Shown here: piece after piece, positions 1 to 6,058 of the stretch
Numbering within the stretch: position 1 is the stretch's first letter
How the letters are laid out: every line of letters starts with the position of its first letter
Source of the DNA: an uncultured Clostridia bacterium
Lineage (GTDB): Bacteria; Bacillota; Clostridia; Oscillospirales; Acutalibacteraceae
DNA length: 8,896 bases
Assembly: GCA_937902305.1 (NCBI GenBank)
Contig: CALDHV010000100.1
Span: forward strand, 1 to 8,896
Direction of reading: 5' to 3'
The notes under the pieces: model-generated
Database searches by the model: none
Seen by the model: the letters and a program-made list of their open reading frames with translations, nothing else
What the model was told of the DNA's origin: nothing
Made by a program: the position numbers and the translations under genes

Positions 1-2304
1 GAGCGTGAGGACGTCCGCCGTCGCGCGGAGGCGTTTCAGAAATTCCTTGTGGCGGACGCCGAAGCGTTGCTCCTCGTCCACGATAAACAGCCCGAGATCG
101 TGGAAAACAATATCTGCGGACAACAGACGATGGGTGCCGACCACGATGTCGATTTCACCGCTTTTGAGCCGTCGCACGATCTCCGTTTGTTGCTTGGCGG
201 TGCGGAAGCGGGATAGCATCTCGATTTTCACCGGAAAGTTTTCAAAGCGCTTGACGATGGTGTTGTAGTGCTGAAATGCCAGTATCGTGGTCGGCACGAG
301 CAGAGCGCATTGCTTGCCCTCGCTGACGCACTTGAACGCGGCGCGGAGCGCGACCTCGGTCTTGCCGAAGCCGACATCGCCGCACAAAAGACGATCCATC
401 GGGATGGGGCGTTCCATATCGGCTTTGATTTCGTCGATACACCGGAGCTGGTCGTCGGTTTCCTCATATTCAAAGTGACGCTCAAAATCGTATTGCCATT
501 CCTCATCCGCTCCAAAAGCGTAGCCGGGGGTCGCCATCCGCTTGCCGTACAACGCGATCAGCTCTTTGGCAATATCCTTGACTGCCGCGCGAACGCGGGT
601 CTTGGCTTTCTGCCATTCCTGCCCACCGAGACGGTGGAGCTTGACCGTCACATCGTCTTTTGTGCCGATGTACTTGCTGACGAGGTCTAATTGCGTCACC
701 GGGACATACAGCGTGTCGCCCTTGGCGTATTCCAGCTTGATATAGTCCTTGATGACGCCCTGTATCTCAACTTGGTGGACGCCTTGATAGATGCCGATGC
801 CGTGTGCAACGTGGACGATATAGTCTCCGACCTGCAATTCGGAAAGGCTGTGTATCTCAATGCCGCCGTCCTTGCGCCGCTTCGGGCGACGGCGGGCAAC
901 GGTTGCGACCCGTCCGTGGGTGATGACCGCCAGCGCGGCATCGGGAAGCTCCAGCCCGGCGGAAAGACCGCCGGTCGTGACCAGCACCTGTCCGCGGATC
1001 GGCTCCTTCGGCGCGGGGGCAAAAATAGCGGGCAGATCCGCCTTGACCAGATCGTCGGTCAGGGCTTCGGCGGCGCGGCGCTCACCGCCCGCCAGCACGA
1101 CGCACGCCATTTTGCGGGCAAGCAGGTCTTTGAGGTCGTCGACAAGCAGCTCCACCTTGCCCGACCAGACCGGAAATTGCCGGGCGTTGATGCTGTACAG
1201 TGCTTGCGGGCGCAGATCGCCCTCGGCGCGGGCAAAGGCATCCATCAGCAGGGCGGCGCGGGATTGCAACAGCCCCGTGACAACCTCCGGCGTGGGAGCA
1301 TAGTCGTCCAGCCCCCGGCAGAGCTGTCCCTCTGCTACCAGAGCCTCCATATCCTGCCCGATCTGCCACAGATAGGAGCGGGTGCGCTCCTTGATCTTGC
1401 CCGGCTCGCTGACGAGCAGGACGGCATCGCGCATATAGGTGAACAGATTGGCGTGTTCATAGATGAGGGGAATATATTTATCGACCGAGCGCGGGCGCAG
1501 TCCGCCCCGCAGGCGGTCAACATCCGCCAGCAGATTTTCACGGACGGTGTCGGCGTTTCTGCCGCGCTGGGAGGATGCCAGCTTTTCGATCGCGGCGGCA
1601 AGTGCCACCGGGTCATCATACATAATTTCTGCGGCGGGCGGCACGGCGACCGTGTCGATCGGGTCGGTGCGCCGCTGGGTCAGCGGGTCGAAATAGCTCA
1701 AGGTATCGACGGTATCGCCCCACAGCTCTAACCGGATCGGAGCAGGACTGTCGGCGGGGTAAACGTCGATAATACCGCCGCGCACCGCGTACTGTCCTGC
1801 GCCCTCGATCTGCGGACAGCGCTCATAGCCGGCGGCGGCAAGTGCGGCGGGCAGATCATCGGTCGGAAGCGCGGCACCGGCGGTCAGCGTCAGCGTGCGC
1901 TCCAGCAGGACATCGGGCGGGATTGTGTATTGTATCGCCGCCTCGATGCACGCGACCGTGCAATCGTAGTTGCCCTCCGCCATCGTTGCCAGCGTGCCGA
2001 GACGCATCTGCTCGTATTCGCGGGAGGCGGATTCCGTCTGTCGCAGGGACAGCTCCCGCGCGGGGAGGGTCAGCACCCGCAGACCGAATGCACGCAGATC
2101 CTCGGTCAGTCGTGCCGCCTCCGCTTCGTCGGCAGTGAGCATAACGAGGCGCCGTCCGAGCGTTTGACACAGCCCGGCGGCGATCAAGGCTTTATGGATG
2201 TGCGCGGTGCCGATCAGCGATACCGGGGTTTTCCCGGCGCGGATGTCGCTGACCAGCGACCGGTAGGCGGGGAGGGCGGCAAGCCCTTTATTCCAAATGC
2301 TCAT
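1..2304 (-). CDS. mfd: Transcription-repair coupling factor Mfd, C-terminal part beyond the window
   Basis: Mfd is a cytoplasmic DNA translocase that removes RNA polymerase stalled at DNA damage and recruits UvrA. The frame is open from ATG 2304 to the window edge: 768 codons, against about 1150-1180 residues for whole family members, so the last third is missing. An N-terminal UvrB-like region contains RQTESASREYEQMRLG and later GQYAVRGGIIDVYP. The CarD-like RNA-polymerase-interacting region starts near HGIGIYQG (His501). The helicase motor shows Walker A GDVGFGKT (642-649), PTTILAFQHY, VGTHRLLS and the DEEQ box (743-746). The visible part ends at DVLTL, just before the expected SATPIPRT motif. 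Start choice: GGAGAAG (2320-2314) lies 9 nt upstream of the ATG. The gene follows pth after 21 nt and is probably co-transcribed with it. Family assignment is very secure; the missing end cannot be judged. Confidence 0.97.
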   Translation of the reverse strand, partial: MSIWNKGLAALPAYRSLVSDIRAGKTPVSLIGTAHIHKALIAAGLCQTLGRRLVMLTADEAEAARLTEDLRAFGLRVLTLPARELSLRQTESASREYEQMRLGTLATMAEGNYDCTVACIEAAIQYTIPPDVLLERTLTLTAGAALPTDDLPAALAAAGYERCPQIEGAGQYAVRGGIIDVYPADSPAPIRLELWGDTVDTLSYFDPLTQRRTDPIDTVAVPPAAEIMYDDPVALAAAIEKLASSQRGRNADTVRENLLADVDRLRGGLRPRSVDKYIPLIYEHANLFTYMRDAVLLVSEPGKIKERTRSYLWQIGQDMEALVAEGQLCRGLDDYAPTPEVVTGLLQSRAALLMDAFARAEGDLRPQALYSINARQFPVWSGKVELLVDDLKDLLARKMACVVLAGGERRAAEALTDDLVKADLPAIFAPAPKEPIRGQVLVTTGGLSAGLELPDAALAVITHGRVATVARRRPKRRKDGGIEIHSLSELQVGDYIVHVAHGIGIYQGVHQVEIQGVIKDYIKLEYAKGDTLYVPVTQLDLVSKYIGTKDDVTVKLHRLGGQEWQKAKTRVRAAVKDIAKELIALYGKRMATPGYAFGADEEWQYDFERHFEYEETDDQLRCIDEIKADMERPIPMDRLLCGDVGFGKTEVALRAAFKCVSEGKQCALLVPTTILAFQHYNTIVKRFENFPVKIEMLSRFRTAKQQTEIVRRLKSGEIDIVVGTHRLLSADIVFHDLGLFIVDEEQRFGVRHKEFLKRLRATADVLTL

Positions 2305-2325
2305 ACGGGTTTTCTTCTCCGATTA

Positions 2326-2916
2326 TCAGTGTGAGTAGCGGTTGGTCGCCTCTTCGATATTGCCGGCGGCGATCATCTTCGCGGCTTCGGCGGCGTGGAC
2401 AAAGGCGTCCTCCATCAGCGGCAATTCGTCCTTTTTGAACTTCGACAGTACCCATTCCGCCAGGTCGTAAGCAGGGTGGGGCTTGGCACCGACGCCGATG
2501 CGCACGCGGGCAAACTCTTCGCTCCCGATATGCTCGATGATACTGCGCAGTCCCTTTTGTCCGCCGTCACTGCCCTTTTTGCGAATGCGGACGACCCCGA
2601 CATCCAGTGAGATGTCATCGCTCATCACCAGCAGTTTGTCCGGCGTGAGCTTATAAAAAGCCATCGCCTCCTGTACCGCCTGCCCGCTGTTATTCATAAA
2701 GGTCTGCGGATAGAGCAACAGCACCTTTTTGTCACCGAGGTTGACGGTGGCGGTCAGGGCGTGGAATTGCCGCTTGGTCAGCTCGACCCGGCAATCCTTT
2801 GCCAATACGCCGAGTGCCGAGCATCCGGCATTGTGGCGTGTGCCTTCATAGCTCAATCCGGGATTGCCAAGTCCGGCGATCAGATAGTCCACCGCGCCGG
2901 TTTTGCGCAACAGCAT
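2326..2916 (-). CDS. pth: Peptidyl-tRNA hydrolase (Pth)
   Basis: Pth cleaves the ester bond of peptidyl-tRNAs dropped by ribosomes and so recycles tRNA. The protein has 196 residues, normal for the bacterial Pth family. Visible signatures are YLIAGLGNPG with Asn18, GTRHNAG with the catalytic His28, the substrate-binding YPQTFMNNSG (70-78), SDDISLDVG with Asp100 in the position of the family's catalytic-site Asp, and the glycine-rich KKGSDGGQKGLRSI loop. Start choice: ATG 2916 has GGGAAG (2930-2925) 8 nt upstream. The in-frame ATG at 2952 is part of the -10 box of the promoter, so it would lie upstream of the transcript start. A still longer in-frame reading to 3387 runs antisense into pyrH and is rejected. 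It heads a pth-mfd unit, a pairing also known in other Firmicutes. Confidence 0.96.
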   Translation of the reverse strand: MLLRKTGAVDYLIAGLGNPGLSYEGTRHNAGCSALGVLAKDCRVELTKRQFHALTATVNLGDKKVLLLYPQTFMNNSGQAVQEAMAFYKLTPDKLLVMSDDISLDVGVVRIRKKGSDGGQKGLRSIIEHIGSEEFARVRIGVGAKPHPAYDLAEWVLSKFKKDELPLMEDAFVHAAEAAKMIAAGNIEEATNRYSH

Positions 2917-2950
2917 CGACAACACTTCCCAACATAATTTATACTCTTCC

Positions 2951-2979
2951 ATTATACCAAGTATATCTGTTTTTCGCAA
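2951..2979 (-). promoter_or_regulatory. Sigma-A-type promoter of pth-mfd (extended -10)
   Basis: Read on the minus strand, a -35 hexamer TTGCGA (2979-2974) is followed by exactly 17 bp and a perfect -10 hexamer TATAAT (2956-2951). The bases TGG just before the -10 give an extended -10 (TGnTATAAT). Predicted transcription start is near 2944, giving a leader of about 28 nt before the pth ATG at 2916. Seen directly in sequence; activity is inferred. Confidence 0.85.
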
Positions 2980-3009
2980 GAGGGGGGAGGGGGCTTTTTT
3001 CAAAGATGT

Positions 3010-3036
3010 AAAAAAATTGAAAAAAATCCTTTTTTT
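3010..3036. other. Phased A/T tracts (probable curved DNA or UP-like element)
   Basis: Three uninterrupted 7-bp tracts lie between the divergent promoters: A7 at 3010-3016, A7 at 3020-3026 and T7 at 3030-3036. Their starts are exactly 10 bp apart, about one helical turn, which is the pattern known to produce intrinsic bending. The block ends 3 bp upstream of the pyrH -35 box, where an alpha-CTD-binding UP element would sit. The spacing is seen directly; curvature and promoter stimulation are inferred. A7-TCC-T7 could also fold as a weak hairpin, but it lies upstream of the predicted transcript. Confidence 0.6.
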
Positions 3037-3039
3037 ATC

Positions 3040-3068
3040 TTTACACCTGCTTGATTTTTCGGTATAAT
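3040..3068 (+). promoter_or_regulatory. Sigma-A-type promoter of the pyrH operon
   Basis: A -35 hexamer TTTACA (3040-3045), a 17-bp spacer and a perfect -10 TATAAT (3063-3068) form a near-consensus housekeeping promoter. The predicted transcription start is near 3075, about 40 nt before the pyrH ATG. No other convincing promoter was seen downstream, so this one probably drives the whole pyrH-ispG cluster. Seen directly; use in vivo is inferred. Confidence 0.88.
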
Positions 3069-3079
3069 GATAAAAACAG

Positions 3080-3095
3080 TCGGGGCATTCTCCGA
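3080..3095 (+). other. Small hairpin in the pyrH 5' leader
   Basis: TCGGGG (3080-3085) and CTCCGA (3090-3095) can form a 6-bp stem containing one G-U pair, closed by the 4-nt loop CATT. It would sit about 5 nt from the predicted transcript start and end 4 nt before the Shine-Dalgarno. It may stabilise the 5' end of the mRNA or may be chance. It has no U-run, so it is not a terminator. Confidence 0.35.
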
Positions 3096-3099
3096 TGAG

Positions 3100-3105
3100 A
3101 AAGGA
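3100..3105 (+). promoter_or_regulatory. Ribosome binding site deciding the pyrH start
   Basis: AAAGGA, within AGAAAGGA, pairs well with the 16S 3' end and ends 9 nt before ATG 3115. The upstream in-frame ATG at 3067 has no such site and overlaps the -10 box, so this site fixes the start at 3115. Confidence 0.8.
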
Positions 3106-3114
3106 CGACGGTAT

Positions 3115-3819
3115 ATGCAACCAAAGTATAAGCGTATTCTTCTCAAGCTCAGTGGGGAGGCAATGGCGGGACCGGCGCACAGTGGACTGGATTTTGATAC
3201 CGTTCTGCATATCTGCGAGTATGTCAAGCAGGCGGCACAGCTCGGTACACAGATCGCCATCGTGGTCGGCGGCGGCAATTTCTGGCGCGGTCGCTCCAGC
3301 GGCAAGATGGATCGCACCCGTGCCGATCATATGGGTATGCTGGCGACCACTATCAACGCGCTGGGTCTGGCGGATGCTCTCGAACAACTCGGCTGTGAGG
3401 TGCGGGTGCAGACGGCGATCTCAATGAATCAGATTGCCGAGCCGTATATCCGCAACCGTGCCGTGCGCCATCTCGAAAAAGGGCGCATCGTCATTTTCGG
3501 ATGCGGGACGGGTAACCCGTTCTTCTCGACCGACACCGCGGCGGCGCTCCGCGCGGCGGAGATTGACGCCGATATTATCTTCAAGGCGAGTATGGTGGAC
3601 GGGGTGTATGATAAAGATCCGCATCTTTGCCCGGATGCCAAGAAATATGACCGCCTGACCTACACCGAGGTGCTGAATAAGGAGCTTAAGGTGATGGATT
3701 CCACCGCCGCAACGCTGTGCCGGGATAACGGCATTCAGCTTTTGGTATTCAATCTGGAGGATCCCGAGAATATCGTTCGTGCCGTACGGGGAGAAGCCGT
3801 GGGTACGGTAGTTGAATAA
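3115..3819 (+). CDS. pyrH: UMP kinase (uridylate kinase) PyrH
   Basis: Bacterial UMP kinase phosphorylates UMP to UDP with ATP. It is a cytoplasmic, typically hexameric enzyme of the amino-acid-kinase fold and feeds RNA, DNA and UDP-sugar (cell-wall) synthesis. The protein has 234 residues, a usual size. Visible motifs in order are KRILLKLSGEAM (6-17) at the ATP site, VVGGGNFWRG (50-59), the DRTRADHMGMLAT helix (66-78), the UMP-binding TGNPFFSTDTAAALRA (132-147), KASMVDGVYDKDP (157-169) and a C-terminal RGEAVGTVV. The start at 3115 is chosen because of its AAAGGA site, and because the in-frame ATG at 3067 lies inside the promoter. It is the first gene of the plus-strand cluster; frr follows after 29 nt. 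The usual upstream neighbours rpsB and tsf are absent here. Confidence 0.97.
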   Translation: MQPKYKRILLKLSGEAMAGPAHSGLDFDTVLHICEYVKQAAQLGTQIAIVVGGGNFWRGRSSGKMDRTRADHMGMLATTINALGLADALEQLGCEVRVQTAISMNQIAEPYIRNRAVRHLEKGRIVIFGCGTGNPFFSTDTAAALRAAEIDADIIFKASMVDGVYDKDPHLCPDAKKYDRLTYTEVLNKELKVMDSTAATLCRDNGIQLLVFNLEDPENIVRAVRGEAVGTVVE

Positions 3820-3848
3820 TATATTGCGGAAAGGAAGCGGGTAGTTTT

Positions 3849-4409
3849 ATGGAAATGCAGGAGATTTTTGCAGTCGCGGAGGAGAAGATGGGCAAGAGTA
3901 TGCTCAACCTTGCTTCGGAGTTCGACGGGGTGCGCGCCGGTCGTGCCAATCCGGCGGTGCTCAACAAGCTGACGGTGGATTATTACGGCACAGCGACCCC
4001 CATTCAGCAGGTCGCGGCGGTGTCGGTGCCAGACCCGCGGACGCTGATGATTGTCCCGTGGGATAAAAGCGTGCTCAAGGAGGTCGAAAAAGCGATCCTC
4101 ACATCGGATATTGGCATCAATCCGCAGAATGACGGCGCGTCTTTGCGCCTGCAATTTCCGCCGATGACCGAGGAGCGGCGTAAGGAATTGACCAAGAGCA
4201 TCGCCAAAATGGCGGAGGATTGCAAGGTCGCGATCCGCTCCATCCGCCGCGACGCCGTGGATAAGCTCAAGGATATGAAGAAAAAGTCCGAAATCACCGA
4301 GGACGACCAGAAAAACGGTGAAAAGAAGATACAGGACATCACCGACCGCTTTATCAAGGATGTGGATAAAGCGGGAGAAGCCAAGCAAAAAGAGATTATG
4401 GAAATCTGA
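3849..4409 (+). CDS. frr: Ribosome recycling factor (RRF)
   Basis: RRF acts with EF-G to split the post-termination ribosome so that subunits can be reused. The protein has 186 residues, the standard family length. An N-terminal helix of the three-helix bundle leads into VRAGRANPAVLNKLTVDYYG (28-47), the diagnostic RRF motif. The small second domain contains TLMIVPWDKSVLKEVEKAI (65-83) and SDIGINPQNDGASLRLQFPP (86-105), then the long C-terminal helices with the basic stretch VAIRSIRRDA (127-136). Start choice: AAGGAAG (3831-3837) lies 11 nt before ATG 3849. The next in-frame ATG (3855, residue 3) is possible but farther from the site. The pyrH-frr pairing is widely conserved. Nothing in the sequence looks damaged. 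Confidence 0.97.
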   Translation: MEMQEIFAVAEEKMGKSMLNLASEFDGVRAGRANPAVLNKLTVDYYGTATPIQQVAAVSVPDPRTLMIVPWDKSVLKEVEKAILTSDIGINPQNDGASLRLQFPPMTEERRKELTKSIAKMAEDCKVAIRSIRRDAVDKLKDMKKKSEITEDDQKNGEKKIQDITDRFIKDVDKAGEAKQKEIMEI

Positions 4410-4422
4410 TCCGCGTGATCGG

Positions 4423-4459
4423 GCCTTCGCCACCGCACAGCGGCTCGGCGGAGGCTTTT
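4423..4459 (+). terminator. Terminator-like / attenuator-like hairpin between frr and uppS
   Basis: GCCTTCGCC (4423-4431) pairs with GGCGGAGGC (4447-4455) over 9 bp with one U-G pair. Above a small internal loop (A against CTC), CCGC (4433-4436) pairs with GCGG (4440-4443) around the loop ACA. TTTT follows directly (4456-4459) and another T-run lies at 4466-4470. The stem is strong but the immediate U-run is short, so partial termination, or an mRNA processing or stability element, is more likely than a full stop. No promoter is visible between it and uppS, so downstream genes must depend on read-through. Confidence 0.45.
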
Positions 4460-4480
4460 CGCGCATTTTTCGGGACAAAA

Positions 4481-4488
4481 AGGGAGAG
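4481..4488 (+). promoter_or_regulatory. Ribosome binding site deciding the uppS start
   Basis: AGGGAGAG lies 7 nt before ATG 4496. The alternative in-frame GTG at 4415 has no Shine-Dalgarno and would make the hairpin region coding, so this site supports the shorter protein. Confidence 0.75.
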
Positions 4489-4495
4489 TGGTTTT

Positions 4496-5227
4496 ATGCC
4501 GGTTCGCCAAAAAGAGCAAACACCGTCCGTCGTGCCGCAAAATCTCGGCATCATTATGGACGGTAACGGTCGCTGGGCAAAAAAACGGGGACTGCCGCGG
4601 CAGGCGGGTCACGTGACCGGCGCGCAGACCTTCCGCAAGATCACGAAATATTGCGAGAAACGCGGGATAAAATATTTGACGGTATACGCTTTCTCGACCG
4701 AAAACTGGAAACGCCCGGAGGAGGAAGTAAATGCCATTATGAACCTCCTGCGGCAATATCTCAAGGAGTCCTTGCGGGATTTTCAGCGTGAGAATATCCG
4801 CGTGCGTTTCATCGGGGATCGCGCTCCGCTGTCGGCGGATATACAACAACTGATGCAGGAGGCGGAGCAAACCACGGCGGGGAAAACCGGTATGGTGCTG
4901 AATATCGCCCTCAACTACGGCGGTCAGCAGGAGATCACCGCCGCGGCGCGAATGCTTGCCGCACGTGTCAAGGCAGGGGACTTGTCACCTGAGGATATTG
5001 ACGAGACGATGGTGCAAAATGCGCTGTACACCGCCGATCAGCCGCCGGTGGATATGGTATTGCGCCCGAGCGGGGAGTATCGGCTGTCGAACTTTATGAT
5101 CTGGCAGTCCGCGTATGCGGAGTTTGTCTTTATGGATGATATTCTGTGGCCCGATTTTTCCGAAAAGGACTTGGATCGGGCATTTGACGAATACGCGCGG
5201 CGTAACCGTCGCTTCGGAGGGGTTTAA
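4496..5227 (+). CDS. uppS: Isoprenyl transferase, probably undecaprenyl diphosphate synthase
   Basis: The enzyme is a cis-prenyltransferase that adds IPP units to farnesyl diphosphate. The C55 product, after dephosphorylation, carries peptidoglycan and other wall precursors across the membrane. The protein has 243 residues, typical for the family. Visible motifs are GIIMDGNGRWAKKRG (18-32) with catalytic Asp22 and Arg26, GHVTGAQTF with His39, YLTVYAFSTENWKRP (60-74), VRFIGDR (103-109), LNIALNYGGQQEI (135-147) and RPSGEYRLSNF (190-200), followed by AYAEF with Glu209. The RPSGE form replaces the more usual RTSGE or RTGGE, but both arginines are kept. The start at 4496 is supported by AGGGAGAG; an in-frame GTG at 4415 would add 27 residues unlike the family. 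The exact chain length of the product cannot be read from sequence. Confidence 0.95.
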   Translation: MPVRQKEQTPSVVPQNLGIIMDGNGRWAKKRGLPRQAGHVTGAQTFRKITKYCEKRGIKYLTVYAFSTENWKRPEEEVNAIMNLLRQYLKESLRDFQRENIRVRFIGDRAPLSADIQQLMQEAEQTTAGKTGMVLNIALNYGGQQEITAAARMLAARVKAGDLSPEDIDETMVQNALYTADQPPVDMVLRPSGEYRLSNFMIWQSAYAEFVFMDDILWPDFSEKDLDRAFDEYARRNRRFGGV

Positions 5228-5232
5228 GGAGG
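5226..5232 (+). promoter_or_regulatory. Strong cdsA ribosome binding site overlapping the uppS stop
   Basis: AAGGAGG (5226-5232) begins inside the uppS stop codon TAA (5225-5227) and ends 5 nt before the cdsA ATG at 5238. This is the best Shine-Dalgarno in the window. The overlap suggests that ribosomes leaving uppS can restart directly on cdsA. Confidence 0.8.
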
Positions 5233-5237
5233 ATCGT

Positions 5238-6053
5238 ATGAAAACGAGGATCATTTCGGCGGCGGTCGGTATTGTTCTGTTGCTGGCGGTACTGATTTGC
5301 CCGTATACGGCGGTTTTTGCCGCGGCAATGGCGGCACTGGCGGCGATCGCCGTTTGGGAGCTTTTGCATAATACAGGATATGTAAAGCGAAACACCTTGA
5401 CAGTCATCGCAATGGTATTTGCTTTGGCGGAGGTGCTGTTGATCTATTTCTCCCGGTCGTCACCGTTCGCATCGGTGGCGACGGTGGTATTGCCGTTGCT
5501 GTTTTGGGTGGCTGTCATCCTGTTTTTGCTGAAAAACCACGCCACGACGGATGCCGTGACCGGCGGATGGGCGGCGTTTGCCACAGTATATGTCACCGTC
5601 GGCTTTGCCTCGCTGGCGCATATGCGGGGCACGGCGGACGGGATGCTGTCGATCTTTCTCGTGCTGGTCATTCCGTGGATGAGCGATACCGGCGCGTATT
5701 TTGTCGGCACGTTTTTCGGCAAGCATAAGATGACCCCCGTCATCAGCCCGAAGAAAAGCTGGGAGGGCTTTTTTGGTGGCTGGGTCGTATCCGTCGGCAG
5801 TGCGGTGCTGACCGGGGTGATCTATCAGACCGTCACAGGGATGGGCGTATCGCTCATCCGCTTGGCGCTGTATGCGCTGGTGCTTGCTCCGCTGTCGGTT
5901 TGCGGCGATCTGTTTGCCTCGATCGTCAAGCGGCAGTGCGGCATCAAGGACTACGGCAATTTGATGCCGGGTCACGGCGGCGTGATGGATCGTTTTGACA
6001 GCGTTCTTATCATCGCCCCACTTTTGCTGTGCTTGCGTATCTTTGTGGGGTGA
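5238..6053 (+). CDS. cdsA: Phosphatidate cytidylyltransferase (CDP-diacylglycerol synthase)
   Basis: CdsA is an integral membrane enzyme that makes CDP-diacylglycerol from CTP and phosphatidic acid, the branch point to phosphatidylglycerol, cardiolipin and other phospholipids. The protein has 271 residues, normal for the family. It is very hydrophobic, with likely membrane segments near 5-22, 25-43, 54-71, 80-98, 112-128, 136-155, 180-198, 207-223 and 255-270. Diagnostic parts are PWMSDTGAYFVGTFFGKHK (146-164), ISPKKSWEGFFGG (169-181), and the C-terminal CDS signature, from Gly223-Asp224 through SIVKRQCGIKDYG (228-240) to PGHGGVMDRFD (244-254). The start at 5238 is set by AAGGAGG; in-frame codons farther upstream would overlap the end of uppS. 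cdsA after uppS is the conserved Firmicutes order. Segment limits are estimated by eye. Confidence 0.96.
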   Translation: MKTRIISAAVGIVLLLAVLICPYTAVFAAAMAALAAIAVWELLHNTGYVKRNTLTVIAMVFALAEVLLIYFSRSSPFASVATVVLPLLFWVAVILFLLKNHATTDAVTGGWAAFATVYVTVGFASLAHMRGTADGMLSIFLVLVIPWMSDTGAYFVGTFFGKHKMTPVISPKKSWEGFFGGWVVSVGSAVLTGVIYQTVTGMGVSLIRLALYALVLAPLSVCGDLFASIVKRQCGIKDYGNLMPGHGGVMDRFDSVLIIAPLLLCLRIFVG

Positions 6054-6058
6054 ACGGT

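Noticed and set aside
691..1731. Long plus-strand open frame of 346 codons opposite mfd
   Set aside because: It lies antisense to a clearly recognisable, uninterrupted mfd, shows no family motifs, and is the usual shadow of GC-rich coding sequence.
2980..2994. G-rich run upstream of the divergent promoters as a G-quadruplex
   Set aside because: Only two long G-runs (6 and 5) separated by one A are present. Four tracts of three with loops cannot be formed cleanly.
2917..3387. N-terminal extension of Pth to 353 residues
   Set aside because: The added part runs antisense through the divergent promoters and into pyrH and has no Pth similarity. The start at 2916 has a ribosome binding site and lies just downstream of a strong promoter.
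3735..4478. Minus-strand open frame of 247 codons
   Set aside because: It is antisense to pyrH and frr, which are both secure, with no recognisable motif or ribosome binding site context.
4415..4495. Upstream GTG start for uppS
   Set aside because: No Shine-Dalgarno precedes it, the added residues do not resemble the family, and the interval holds a hairpin. ATG 4496 has a well-placed AGGGAGAG.
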